DNA from: Planctomycetota bacterium
GTDB taxonomy: Bacteria > Planctomycetota > Phycisphaerae > Phycisphaerales > UBA1924
Direction of reading: 5' to 3'
Assembly (NCBI GenBank): GCA_020831805.1
Contig: JAFIFX010000002.1
Coordinates: forward strand, 248,001 to 312,000
Length of the DNA stretch: 64,000 nucleotides
A program made the position numbers and the translations under genes. Each line of letters begins with the position of its first letter. Positions within the stretch are counted from its first letter, which is position 1. Below the pieces are notes generated by a model, which ran no database searches, was not told the DNA's origin, and saw only the letters and a program-made list of their open reading frames with translations. Below are positions 8,067-17,110 of the stretch, piece after piece.

Positions 8067-9608
8067 TCACAGCAGCTTGAACCCACCCGGTTCGGCGGCC
8101 GGGAGTTCGGACTCGGCGCTCAGCGGCGTGCCCTCGTAGTGGGCTCGGATGGCTTTGATCCATGCCATGGAGCGGTCGGTCAGACGGAAGTCGTCGTCCA
8201 TGAACCGGCCGGGGCTGAAGAGGATGCCCAGGTCGGCCCCCTCGTAGCGGTAATCGCCGACGCCGGAGATCCGCAGGAAGAAGGCGCGGTTCTCCCGCTG
8301 GACGGTGCGCCGGTGGGTCTGCATGCGGACATAGCGGGCCTGGCCGTCGTCGCCCATCTCCCAGATGCCCGACGCGGGCGCGCGGCAGATCCGATCGACG
8401 GACTTGTCGGTGTGCTTGATGACCAGCTGCGACCAGCTGTCGATGTTGTCGGGGTTGGCCCAGCGGTCGTTGAGGCCGGCGACATCGAGCTCGAAGTCGA
8501 TGTCCATCCATTCGAGCAGGTGGAACAGGACGAGGGGCGCGTCCGCGTGGGCGAAGCAGGCCAGGTTGGTCATGGAGCTGGCGCCGGTAATACGGGGGTT
8601 GCACTCGCCGAGGTACACCGCGCCGGAGTCCAGGTCGGTCAGGAAGTCGAGCTCGAAATAGCCGCGGTAGCCGAGCTTGCGCAGCTCCTCGCCGAAGGCG
8701 AAGGCCGCGGCCCGGGCGTTGGCGCGGACGCCGGCGTCGAACGCGCCGGCGAAGACCTCGTTGCCGCACCAGCCGCCGCGGTACGGCGTCAGCTCGGGGA
8801 AGCCGACCAGCTCGGTCATCAGCGGGCCGACGATGGTGCCCCGGCGGGTCACGCAGGCCTCCAGGGCCGAGCCGCGGCAGCGGATGCGTTTCATCACCTT
8901 GACCTCGGGCGCCTCGGCGATCTCCTCAGCGTGCTTCTCGAAGTCCTTCTCGTCGGAGATGAAGAAGGTGGTGTGGCCGGAGTCGCCGTAGGCGGTCTGG
9001 ACGACCAGATCGGGGCCGAGGCGCTTGGCGGCCGTGCGCAGCGCCTTGTACGAGTCGACCTTCGCGAGCACATTGGGCACGCTCGGCACGCCGGCGCGGT
9101 CCGCGATGCGCGTCGTCTCGACCTTGTCGTCGATGCGGCTGCGAAGGGCGGCGGGGGGGAAGCAGACTTCAAGCCCGATCTTCTTGCAGAGTTCCTCCGT
9201 CTTCTCGTCGAACATGAGGAACATCGCCTTGCCGCCGGGGCCGCGCTGCTGGATGAAGCGGATGACATCCTCGTGGCTGAGCAGGTAGTTGTTGATGTCC
9301 TCGATGGAGGTGAACGGCTCGTGGGGCTTCTCCGGCGGGACGAAGACATTGGGGTGCTGCCCGTCGAAGCAATCGATGGCGTTGATGAAGGTGAAGTTGC
9401 GGACCCACTCGTCCATGCCGAGCAGGTTGATCGGCGTGGCGCTGATGAAGTAGACCGGCTCGGTGTTCCGGAAGAAATGGCGTCGGATCGCGGAGATCCC
9501 GTCCAGCGTCGGCCCGGCGTCGGTCCGCGTCGGGTGAAGCGGCCGCATCGCGTTGTATTCGGCCTTGCGTCCGGGGCGAGGCGCCTTTGTGTTCCGCGTC
9601 GGGCTCAT
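8067..9608 (-). CDS. ATP-grasp ligase (biotin carboxylase-like annotation), substrate unknown
   Basis: The 513-residue product starts with an ATGA overlap with the decarboxylase stop. An N-terminal pre-ATP-grasp domain (about 20-150) is followed by an ATP-grasp fold (about 165-370) with nucleotide-binding LVVQTAYGDSGHTTFF and metal-ligand motif YLGECNPRITGASS (Glu and Asn). It lacks the biotin carboxylase C-terminal domain and no biotin carrier is nearby, so carboxylase is unlikely. ATP-grasp enzymes of this shape usually join a carboxylate to an amine or thiol through an acyl phosphate. Sitting between a decarboxylase and an Ntn hydrolase, a role in acylating the amine product is my inference. 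Confidence 0.7.
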   Translation of the reverse strand: MSPTRNTKAPRPGRKAEYNAMRPLHPTRTDAGPTLDGISAIRRHFFRNTEPVYFISATPINLLGMDEWVRNFTFINAIDCFDGQHPNVFVPPEKPHEPFTSIEDINNYLLSHEDVIRFIQQRGPGGKAMFLMFDEKTEELCKKIGLEVCFPPAALRSRIDDKVETTRIADRAGVPSVPNVLAKVDSYKALRTAAKRLGPDLVVQTAYGDSGHTTFFISDEKDFEKHAEEIAEAPEVKVMKRIRCRGSALEACVTRRGTIVGPLMTELVGFPELTPYRGGWCGNEVFAGAFDAGVRANARAAAFAFGEELRKLGYRGYFELDFLTDLDSGAVYLGECNPRITGASSMTNLACFAHADAPLVLFHLLEWMDIDFELDVAGLNDRWANPDNIDSWSQLVIKHTDKSVDRICRAPASGIWEMGDDGQARYVRMQTHRRTVQRENRAFFLRISGVGDYRYEGADLGILFSPGRFMDDDFRLTDRSMAWIKAIRAHYEGTPLSAESELPAAEPGGFKLL

Positions 9609-12382
9609 GGTTTACCTGCTTTCGTCTGGTTTTCGGTGCGGGCCTCGGGAACGGCGTGGGTCGACAGCCCGGCGGCGGCGCGTTTGAGCGCGGCTTTGCT
9701 GAAGACGCGCAGCCCGTCCTTGGGGTTGTAGCCGTGGATTTCCTTCACATCCAGCGCCAGGAGGTAGGCGATGATCTCCGCGCTGATCACCTGGCCCGGC
9801 ACCAGCACGGGGAAGCCCGGCGGGTAGGGCGTGATGAACGCGGCCGAGACGAACTCCCGCCCCTCGCGGATGGCGGCGAGGGTGCGCTCGGAGAGGGGCG
9901 CACTCTCGAGGTTGTCTTGCTCGTACGCCATGAAGAAGGCGCGGCGGAGATCACCCTCGGGTGTGCCGGTGTCGTCGGGCCGGAAGGCGGCGTGGAAGCG
10001 GCTGAAGTTGGGCAGGGGCGGGCCTTCGAGCAGCGATTCGACCCGGGCGCACCGGCGTGCGCGGTCGGCCGCGCTCTCGGTGGCGATCTGATCGGAGAGA
10101 TCGCGCGAGATCGACGCGAGGACCTCGATCAGGTAGGCCACATCGCCCCGCGTCGTGCCGATGTTGGGCATGAAAAGGGCCGAGTTGCGCGAGGTCTTGT
10201 TGATCTGGATGTCGTACTTCTCGATCAGCATGTTGCGCAGCGTGTCGCCGTCCATGCCGGTCGAGGCGACCGAGAGCGTGACGCGGGTGGGATCGAGCGT
10301 GAACTCGTCCATGCGCCAGGCTCGCTCCATGTTGCCCCAGCCCTGCTCGGGGTCGTAATAGAAGTCCAGGCCGGACGGGCGGAACTCGGCCGGGATCATG
10401 TGCTGCGGACGCAGCACGGAGAAGAAGCGGGAGATATCCGGGTGGTTGTTGACGCAGGCCCGCAGCGTCATGGCCAGATCGATGGTCTGCTCAACGAGCT
10501 GGTAGCCCTCGAGCTCGACCTGACGCCGGCCCACATCGAGCGAGGCGATGATCTGGTAGTTGGGCGAGGTCGATGTGTGCGTCATGAACGCTTCGTGGAA
10601 CGCCGGGGAGACCTTCTGCTCGAAGTCCTCGTCGTAAACATGGATCATCGATCCCTGACGGAGCGAGGTGAGCGTCTTGTGCGTGCTCTGCGTGGAATAG
10701 ACGCGGATGCGCACCTCGTCGGGGTCGGCCATCGGGCCGGTCTGCCCGCCGCCGGCTTGCGCATCGCGGAACTTCTCGCGGTATTCCGGGCTGCGGTACA
10801 TGTCGCGCAGCCTTTCCGCGGCGTCCATGCCCGTGCGTTGACGCAGCGTGGGCGTGAAGCGTGCGAAGGCGAACCATGCCTCGTCCCAGAGGAACACCAT
10901 GTCCGGCTTGATGGCCAGGACCCGGCGCATGACCATCTCGGGGTCGTAGGTAATCCCGTCGAAGGTGCAGTTGGTCAGGATGAGCATCCGGACGCGGTCG
11001 AGCTTGCCGGCCGCCTTGAGCGCCAGGAGCTGGCGCTCGATCTCCGCGATGGGCACCCCGCCGTACATCGAGTATTCCTGCAGCGGGTAGGAATCGAGGT
11101 AGACCGGCATCGCCCCGGCGAGCATGATGGCGTAGTGGTGGGACTTGTGGCAGTCACGGTCGACCAGCACGATATCGCTGGGCTGGATAAGGGCCTGGAG
11201 CACAATCTTGTTGGCGGTGGAGGTGCCGTTGGTGGCAAAGAAGGTCTGGCGGGCGCCGAAGGCGCGGGCCGCGGCTTCCTGGGCTTTCTTGATCGGGCCG
11301 CGGGGCTGGAGGAGTGAGTCCAGCCCGCCGTTGGTGGCGGAGGTTTCCGCCAGGAAGATGTTGGGCCCGTAAAAGTCGTGGAGATCACGGGCCCAGTGCC
11401 CGCTGGTCATGGACTTGCCGCGGGCGATGGGCAGGGCGTGGAACACGCCGGTTGGCTTGGCGCTGTAGGCGCGCACCGCGTCGAAGAACGGGGCCTCATA
11501 TCGCGCCCGCACGCCCTTGAGGATGCTCAGGTGCAGTTCCATGAACTGCTCAAGCCGGTAGAAGCTGCGACGGAAATCCTTGCCGATCCGCCCGGCGGCG
11601 CTGGCCAGGGGTGTGTCGGTGACCAGGTACAGATCCAACTCCGGCCGCAGGTGTTTGAGCAGGCGGCCGAGGGCGATGCTGCGCTCCAGACCAAAGGTGG
11701 TCGGCAGGCTGTCACTGCTGATCACCTTGAGGTAGCGGCGCAGCGCCGGGTGGGTGTTCTGCGTGTGGAAGGCGTAGTTGTACCGGAGCACGACGGCCTG
11801 GATCGTTGGGTTGAATAGGACCGCGATGACGCAGTCCTCCAGGCTGGGCACCGCGAGCACGTCGTAGATCGTCTCGTCCGAACCACGCCTGCAGGCGGCG
11901 AGGCTGGTGCGCAGATCGTCGTGCTCGTACGCATCGACCCCGTCGACGAAGAGCACCTCGAAGTACGGCTTGGCGCGGTGGCCGGGGCGATCCGGTCCGG
12001 GGCGCTCGCTGCGCGGCTGGCCGCGATCTTCGGTGTGGATCGCCCCGCCGCGCTCGCGGTAGGCGTCGCCGATCAGCAGTCGGGCGATCTCGGCGATCTC
12101 GGACGCCAGATCCGCGTACTCGCCGCGCTCGAAGAGACGGGCCAGCCGGTCCATGCGGGCCTGGCCTGGATACGCCCAGTAGGGCTCGAGCGAGGCGAGC
12201 GTGTCGAGGCTCTTGGCGACCTTCTCCTTCGGTTCGGCGGTGTCTCTCCCGGCGAGTGCGAACTCCTTGAGCCAGGTGGTGCGCAGGAGCAGATCATTCC
12301 AGGTGTCCATGCGCAGCAGCGGTGCGCTGTACTTCCGCACGGCGCGTGCGGTCTCATCGGCATGGTCGTATGACCGATTCAA
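9605..12382 (-). CDS. PLP-dependent Orn/Lys/Arg decarboxylase family protein (fold type I, 925 aa)
   Basis: The enzyme should decarboxylate a basic amino acid to a diamine or agmatine in the cytosol. The first about 310 residues form the N-terminal wing/linker region. The PLP domain follows, with ATNGTSTANKIVLQAL (about 383-398), FLWDEAW (Asp500, pyridine-N contact) and STQSTHKTLTS with Lys569 as Schiff-base lysine. The C-terminal part (ITPYPPGFPVLVPGQ) matches the family's last domain. A Gly/Arg-rich insert near 510-555 and a low-complexity linker near 115-138 make it longer than the about 710-760 residues of the usual enzymes. It overlaps genes on both sides by ATGA. Ornithine, lysine or arginine cannot be chosen from sequence alone. 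Confidence 0.85.
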   Translation of the reverse strand: MNRSYDHADETARAVRKYSAPLLRMDTWNDLLLRTTWLKEFALAGRDTAEPKEKVAKSLDTLASLEPYWAYPGQARMDRLARLFERGEYADLASEIAEIARLLIGDAYRERGGAIHTEDRGQPRSERPGPDRPGHRAKPYFEVLFVDGVDAYEHDDLRTSLAACRRGSDETIYDVLAVPSLEDCVIAVLFNPTIQAVVLRYNYAFHTQNTHPALRRYLKVISSDSLPTTFGLERSIALGRLLKHLRPELDLYLVTDTPLASAAGRIGKDFRRSFYRLEQFMELHLSILKGVRARYEAPFFDAVRAYSAKPTGVFHALPIARGKSMTSGHWARDLHDFYGPNIFLAETSATNGGLDSLLQPRGPIKKAQEAAARAFGARQTFFATNGTSTANKIVLQALIQPSDIVLVDRDCHKSHHYAIMLAGAMPVYLDSYPLQEYSMYGGVPIAEIERQLLALKAAGKLDRVRMLILTNCTFDGITYDPEMVMRRVLAIKPDMVFLWDEAWFAFARFTPTLRQRTGMDAAERLRDMYRSPEYREKFRDAQAGGGQTGPMADPDEVRIRVYSTQSTHKTLTSLRQGSMIHVYDEDFEQKVSPAFHEAFMTHTSTSPNYQIIASLDVGRRQVELEGYQLVEQTIDLAMTLRACVNNHPDISRFFSVLRPQHMIPAEFRPSGLDFYYDPEQGWGNMERAWRMDEFTLDPTRVTLSVASTGMDGDTLRNMLIEKYDIQINKTSRNSALFMPNIGTTRGDVAYLIEVLASISRDLSDQIATESAADRARRCARVESLLEGPPLPNFSRFHAAFRPDDTGTPEGDLRRAFFMAYEQDNLESAPLSERTLAAIREGREFVSAAFITPYPPGFPVLVPGQVISAEIIAYLLALDVKEIHGYNPKDGLRVFSKAALKRAAAGLSTHAVPEARTENQTKAGKP

Positions 12383-13368
12383 ACACCACCCCCGCCCGGC
12401 GCCATGGGCGGCTCAGCGGACTTGATGAGCGGTACGGGCAGGCTGAGTTCCTCGGGCGCGATCGTGTCCGGCGGCGGCGCGGGGATGCCGTTCTTCGGGC
12501 CGATTCCGGCCTTGGAGCCGCGGGCCATCTTCTCCAATGCACCGAGCGTATCGAGGTACGGGTCGGACCACGCCGCGCGGTTGTAGACGGAAAAGTCCAC
12601 CCTGCGATCGCGGAAGCTTTTCAGGGGTTGGCCCAGGCCCTTGAGCCCGACCTCGCGGGATCGCTGGACGCGCTCGATATCGATCTCGATGGGCAGAAGT
12701 TCCTCGTTGCTGCCCGCCTGGTAGAGCACATCGCCGTTGGGGGCCACCAGCAGCGACCGGCCGTTGCCCCCGTCGCCGATGCCGTTGATGTCGATCACGA
12801 AGCACTGGTTCATGGCCGCGCTGGCCCGCACGATCGAGAGCTCCACATCCCGATCGATCGAGGGGGTCAGGGTGGGGTGGATGATCACCTCCACGCCCAT
12901 CGCGGCCAGCGTCCGCGTCGTCTCGGGGAACCACATGTCGTAGCAGATGCTCAGACCGAACCGCCCGATGTCCGGCACATCGAACACGCAGAACTCCGTC
13001 CCGCTCTCCACGCCGACCTCGTAGGGCATGAAGGGGAACATCTTGCGGTAGCGCGTGACCACACGCCCGGAGGGATCGATCACCGGCGCGGTGTTATAGA
13101 TCCCGGAAGCGGTCTGCTCGTACAGCGAGCCGGGGATCAGCCAGATGCCGTGCTTGGCCGCGACGCGCTGGTAGGCCTCTTCGACCTCACTGGGCAGTGG
13201 CATCGCGTTCCCGGTCCACCCGCCGAAGGTCGCCAGCTCGCTCATGACCACCATCTGCACCCACGGGTACAGCGTCATGAGCATCTCGATGCGGTTGAGG
13301 ATGTGCGGCATGTTCGGGGAACTTCCCGAAACATGAAGCTGAAGACCGGCGATGGCGAACGGACGCAT
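12379..13368 (-). CDS. Nitrilase-superfamily carbon-nitrogen hydrolase
   Basis: The 329-residue product has the catalytic Glu-Lys-Cys triad of the superfamily: Glu44 (SELATFGG), Lys109 (RYRKMFPF) and Cys142 (ICYDMWFPE). Members hydrolyse amides such as N-carbamoylputrescine, omega-amides or N-carbamyl amino acids. After the about 270-residue core a Pro-rich tail is appended. It begins 3 nt after the aminotransferase and its stop overlaps the decarboxylase start by ATGA. In this setting an N-carbamoylputrescine- or gamma-glutamyl-amine-like substrate is plausible but unproven. Confidence 0.82.
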   Translation of the reverse strand: MRPFAIAGLQLHVSGSSPNMPHILNRIEMLMTLYPWVQMVVMSELATFGGWTGNAMPLPSEVEEAYQRVAAKHGIWLIPGSLYEQTASGIYNTAPVIDPSGRVVTRYRKMFPFMPYEVGVESGTEFCVFDVPDIGRFGLSICYDMWFPETTRTLAAMGVEVIIHPTLTPSIDRDVELSIVRASAAMNQCFVIDINGIGDGGNGRSLLVAPNGDVLYQAGSNEELLPIEIDIERVQRSREVGLKGLGQPLKSFRDRRVDFSVYNRAAWSDPYLDTLGALEKMARGSKAGIGPKNGIPAPPPDTIAPEELSLPVPLIKSAEPPMAPGGGGV

Positions 13369-13371
13369 GAA

Positions 13372-14706
13372 TCAGGCCTCCTGACCAACGGACACACGGG
13401 CGGAGCCCGTGGCCGAAACAACCGCATTTTCCAGGATGTCCAGCCCGCGTGCAAGCTGCTCGTCTGTGATCACGAGCGGCGAAAGGATGCGGATGACATT
13501 GCTCGCCTGGCCGGCGGAAATAATCAGCAGGCCGTTCTCTCGGCATGCGGTGATCACCCGCTTGACGGTTTCCGAGGCGGGCCTGGATGGGTCTCCGCGC
13601 TCGTGCAGTTCCATTGCCATCATAGCACCGAGGCCGCGGACGCTGGTGACATCGGGCACCCTGGCGGCGATCGCCTCGAACCGCTCGCGGATGACCTGGC
13701 CGATCCGCTGGGCCCGCGCGTTGAGGTCGAGTTCCTCCATGCGCCGGATGGTGGCTAGGGCCGCGGCGCAGGACACCGGATTGCCGCCGTAGGTCCCGCC
13801 GACCGTGCCCGGGATGACCCGGTCCATCACGCTGGCCTTGCCGATCACGCAGGAGATGGGCATGCCCCCGCCCATGGACTTGGCCCACGGCGAGAGATCG
13901 GGCAGGACGCCGAGGTGTTCGTACGCCGCCCAGCGGCCGGTGCGGGCGAAGCCGGTCTGCACCTCGTCGAAGATCAGCATGATGCCGTGTTCGTCGCAGA
14001 TGGCGCGCAGGCCCCTGGCGTAGGCCTTGGGCAGCACATGGAACCCGCCCTCGCCCTGCACCGGCTCGATGATGATCGCGGCGACGCTGGCGGGGGAGAT
14101 CGTATTGATGAAGGCCTCGCGCAGGCGCACCAGCTCACGCCGGACCAGATCGTCCTCGCTGATCCGTTCCCCGGGCTGGGCGCTGGGGTAGGGCAAGCGG
14201 TAGATTTCCGGCACGAACGGGCCGCAGCCGGTCTTGTAGGTCACCTTGGATGTCAGCGTGGAGCAGAGCAGCGTGCGCCCGTGGAACGCGCCGGTGAAGC
14301 AGATCACCGCCGGACGCCCCGTGGCCTGACGGGCGATCTTGATCGCGTTCTCCACCGCCTCGGCCCCGGTGTTGACGAGCATGGCCTTGGTCTGCCCGGG
14401 GCGGTCGTCGTGGGGGAACAGACGCACCAACTCCTCGCAGAGCGCGACATAGCCCTCGTAGGTGGCGACATGGATGCAGGCGTGCTGCAGCCTGCCCGCC
14501 TGCTCGCGGATCGCCGCGACCACGGCCTCGTCCGAGTGGCCCACATTCATCACGCCGATGCCGCCGGCGAAGTCGATGAACGCACGCCCGTCCACATCCG
14601 TGATGATCGCGCCCTCGGCGCTGGCCGCGGTCATCGTCGACAGCCGCCCGACCCCGGGGCACACCACCGCCTCGCGCCGCCGGATCAGTTCCTCGCCCTT
14701 GCTCAT
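13372..14706 (-). CDS. gabT: Class III aminotransferase, 4-aminobutyrate/diamine type
   Basis: I start at the ATG following GGAAGGA (MSKGEEL), giving 444 residues, rather than at the TTG of the ORF track. Family hallmarks are FHGRTLLCSTLTS, the PLP-contact DEVQTGFARTG, and the Schiff-base lysine in WAKSMGGGMPISCV. Class III enzymes of this length transfer the omega-amino group of GABA, ornithine, putrescine or related compounds to 2-oxoglutarate. It is 27 nt downstream of an aldehyde dehydrogenase and 3 nt upstream of an amidase gene. GABA to succinate semialdehyde is the likeliest reaction, but acylated-diamine specificity cannot be excluded. Confidence 0.85.
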   Translation of the reverse strand: MSKGEELIRRREAVVCPGVGRLSTMTAASAEGAIITDVDGRAFIDFAGGIGVMNVGHSDEAVVAAIREQAGRLQHACIHVATYEGYVALCEELVRLFPHDDRPGQTKAMLVNTGAEAVENAIKIARQATGRPAVICFTGAFHGRTLLCSTLTSKVTYKTGCGPFVPEIYRLPYPSAQPGERISEDDLVRRELVRLREAFINTISPASVAAIIIEPVQGEGGFHVLPKAYARGLRAICDEHGIMLIFDEVQTGFARTGRWAAYEHLGVLPDLSPWAKSMGGGMPISCVIGKASVMDRVIPGTVGGTYGGNPVSCAAALATIRRMEELDLNARAQRIGQVIRERFEAIAARVPDVTSVRGLGAMMAMELHERGDPSRPASETVKRVITACRENGLLIISAGQASNVIRILSPLVITDEQLARGLDILENAVVSATGSARVSVGQEA

Positions 14707-14733
14707 CGGTTCCTTCCTTCGCAACGGACCCGC

Positions 14734-16167
14734 TCAGAGTCCCCAGGAGACATACTTGATCTCGGTGTACTCGTCCATGACATACCGACCGCCCTCGCGC
14801 CCGAAGCCGGAGTGCTTGACGCCCCCGAACGGCGCCTGGGCCGTCGACGGCCCGCCGTCGTTCGCGCCGACGATGCCGTACTCGAGGGCCTCGGCCACGC
14901 GCATCAGCCGCGAAGCGTCCCGGGTGAAGAAGTACGCGGCCAGCCCGTACTCCGAATCGTTCGCCAGGCGGACGCCCTCGTCCTCGTCCTTGAACCGCGT
15001 GACCGCGGCCACCGGGCCGAAGGTCTCCTCGCGGAAGATCTTCATCTCCGGCGTCATCCCGGTGATCAGCGTCGGGGCGTAGAACCGGTCGGCCAGGCCG
15101 TCGATCCGCACCCGCTCGCCGCCGGCGCGCACCGTGCCGCCCTTGCCGATCGCGTCGCGCACATGGGACTCGACCTTCTCCACCGCCGCGTCGTTGATGA
15201 GCGGGCCGATCGAAACGCCATCGCCCGTGCCCTCGCCGACTTTCAGGTCATTGATCGCCTCGGCGAACCGCTCCACGAACGCGTCATGGATGCCCTCCTG
15301 CACGATGAACCGATTCGCGCAGATGCAGGTCTGGCCCGCGTTGCGGAACTTGCAGGCCGTCGCCGCGGCCACGGCCTTGTCCAGGTCCGCGTCGTCGAAG
15401 ACCAGGAACGGCGCGTGCCCGCCCAGCTCCAGTGAAAGCCGCAGCAGATGCTCGGACGCGCCCTTCATCAGGACCCGCCCGACCTCGGTCGAGCCCGTGA
15501 ACGAGAGCTTGCGCACGCGGTCGTCGTCCAGCCACGCCCCGCCGATCGCCTTGGCTTCGCCCGTGATCACATTGACCACGCCCGCCGGGATGCCGACCTC
15601 CTCGGCCAGTTCCGCGATCGCCAGCGCGCTCAGCGGCGTGTCCTCCGCCGGCTTGATGACCACCGGACAACCGCACGCCAGCGCCGGGCCGAGCTTGCGC
15701 GTGATCATCGCCGCCGGGAAGTTCCAGGGCGTGATGATCGCGGCCACTCCGACCGACTGGCGGAGCACCAGGATCCGCTTGCCCGCGGCGGAGGCCGGGA
15801 TGATCTCCCCGTACAGCCGCTTGCCCTCTTCCGAGGCCCATTCGAGGAACGACGCGGCGTAGGCGATCTCGCCCTTGGACTCGCCCAGCGGCTTGCCCTG
15901 CTCGGCCGTCATCAACCCCGCCAGGCGATCCTGGTCGCGCATCATCGCCCGGCCCAGTTCGCCGACCAGCTTGCCCCGGTCCGCGGCCGTCCTCGAACGC
16001 CAAGCGGGCCACGCCGCGAAGGCCGCATCGACGGCCCGCCGGGCTTCGGCCCCCCCCATGCGGGGGACGCTGGTCAGCACCCGGCCCGTGGCCGGGTTGG
16101 TCACCTCGAAGGTCTTGCCGCTGTCCGCACCGACCCATTCGCCGTTGATCAGGCATTCCGTTCGCAT
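14734..16167 (-). CDS. gabD: NAD(P)-dependent succinate-semialdehyde dehydrogenase family protein
   Basis: The 477-residue product is a full-length aldehyde dehydrogenase. It has PWNFPAAMITRKLGPALACG, KPAEDTPLSA, FTGSTEVGR, the general base Glu247 (LELGGHAPF) and nucleophile Cys281 (GQTCICANRF). The sequence is of the GabD/succinate-semialdehyde subgroup, which oxidises succinate semialdehyde to succinate; related enzymes oxidise glutarate semialdehyde or gamma-glutamylaminobutanal. It is the first gene of the six-gene operon, 115 nt below the TauE/SafE gene, so the promoter should lie at about 16168-16282. Confidence 0.88.
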   Translation of the reverse strand: MRTECLINGEWVGADSGKTFEVTNPATGRVLTSVPRMGGAEARRAVDAAFAAWPAWRSRTAADRGKLVGELGRAMMRDQDRLAGLMTAEQGKPLGESKGEIAYAASFLEWASEEGKRLYGEIIPASAAGKRILVLRQSVGVAAIITPWNFPAAMITRKLGPALACGCPVVIKPAEDTPLSALAIAELAEEVGIPAGVVNVITGEAKAIGGAWLDDDRVRKLSFTGSTEVGRVLMKGASEHLLRLSLELGGHAPFLVFDDADLDKAVAAATACKFRNAGQTCICANRFIVQEGIHDAFVERFAEAINDLKVGEGTGDGVSIGPLINDAAVEKVESHVRDAIGKGGTVRAGGERVRIDGLADRFYAPTLITGMTPEMKIFREETFGPVAAVTRFKDEDEGVRLANDSEYGLAAYFFTRDASRLMRVAEALEYGIVGANDGGPSTAQAPFGGVKHSGFGREGGRYVMDEYTEIKYVSWGL

Positions 16168-16282
16168 CGAGCCTCAAACCGCCTTTCCGACCTGTCCGTC
16201 ATGATAGCGCGGGCGACCCCGTTCCCGGGGCCGGATCCCCAGCGAAACCCCCCCCGGGTCGGTGTGCCCGTCCCCGGGCGGT

Positions 16283-17077
16283 TCACGCGATCAGGGCCGA
16301 AATCTCCTTGATGAGGATGAAGACCGCCATCACGACCAGGAACAGCGCAAAGCCTCGCCGAAGGGATTCCTGTTTGACCCGGGTGTTCAGCGCCTTTCCG
16401 ACCAGGCTGCCCACGAAGCCGATCAGGACGAACAGGCCGATGATCGTCCAGTCCACGCCGTCCCCGGCCGCGCTCAGCACGCCGAGGTACTTCCAGAAAC
16501 CCGCCGCGGACTTGAGGGCGATGATCACCAGGCTGGTGGCCACCGCGCGGCGCATGGGCAGCCCGCCAAGCAGCACGAGCGCGGGCACGATCAGGAACCC
16601 GCCACCCACGCCCACGAACCCGGTCAGCACGCCGACCACGACCCCGTCGCCGACGATCCGGGCCCACGGGCGGGCCGGGATCTTCTCGGCGTCCGGTGAT
16701 CCCGCATCCCCGGTGTTCCCCGCGGGCTTGGGAGGCTTCCACATCCGCTGCGCCGCCAGCAGCATGACGCACGCGAAGACCAGCAACTGCACATACCCCG
16801 GCACAAATCCGGCTATCCACGCGCCCCCGTAGGTCCCGATCATCGCCGGCACGCCGAAGAGCCCGACGGAACGCCAGTCGATCAGCTTGGCCCGTGCATA
16901 CGGCAACGCGCCCAGAAACGCGATCCCGCCCACGATCGCCAGGGACTCGGCGATGGCGACCTTGTCCGGGTGGCCGAGCAGGTAGACCAGCACCGGCACG
17001 GTCAGGATCGACCCCCCCGAGCCGAACAGTCCCAGGGACAGACCGATCGCCAGCGCGCCGAGCAGGGCGAAGATCAT
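16283..17077 (-). CDS. Sulfite exporter TauE/SafE family permease
   Basis: The 264-residue product has seven to eight hydrophobic segments and the family signature near the N-terminus (GLFGSGGSILTVPVLVYLLG), repeated in the second half (GFVGVGGGFLIVPALVLLGG). These inner-membrane permeases export sulfite or sulfoacetate and, near rhodanese and MBL-persulfide dioxygenase genes as here, probably sulfite or thiosulfate made during sulfide oxidation. It follows the rhodanese gene after 33 nt. Confidence 0.85.
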   Translation of the reverse strand: MIFALLGALAIGLSLGLFGSGGSILTVPVLVYLLGHPDKVAIAESLAIVGGIAFLGALPYARAKLIDWRSVGLFGVPAMIGTYGGAWIAGFVPGYVQLLVFACVMLLAAQRMWKPPKPAGNTGDAGSPDAEKIPARPWARIVGDGVVVGVLTGFVGVGGGFLIVPALVLLGGLPMRRAVATSLVIIALKSAAGFWKYLGVLSAAGDGVDWTIIGLFVLIGFVGSLVGKALNTRVKQESLRRGFALFLVVMAVFILIKEISALIA

Positions 17078-17110
17078 CGGCCTTCAACTCCGACTCGGAC
17101 GGCGCACCGC

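Noticed and set aside
8065-8769. N-terminal extension of the C45 hydrolase in the ORF track
   Set aside because: It runs out of frame through the ATP-grasp gene and is Arg/Pro/Gly-rich; the ATG just after the upstream stop fits the family.
8067-9608. Acetyl-/pyruvate carboxylase subunit
   Set aside because: The biotin-carboxylase C-terminal domain and a biotin carrier or carboxyltransferase gene are missing.
7998-11317. Long plus-strand ORFs opposite the ATP-grasp and decarboxylase genes
   Set aside because: They are antisense shadows; conserved motifs are all on the minus strand.
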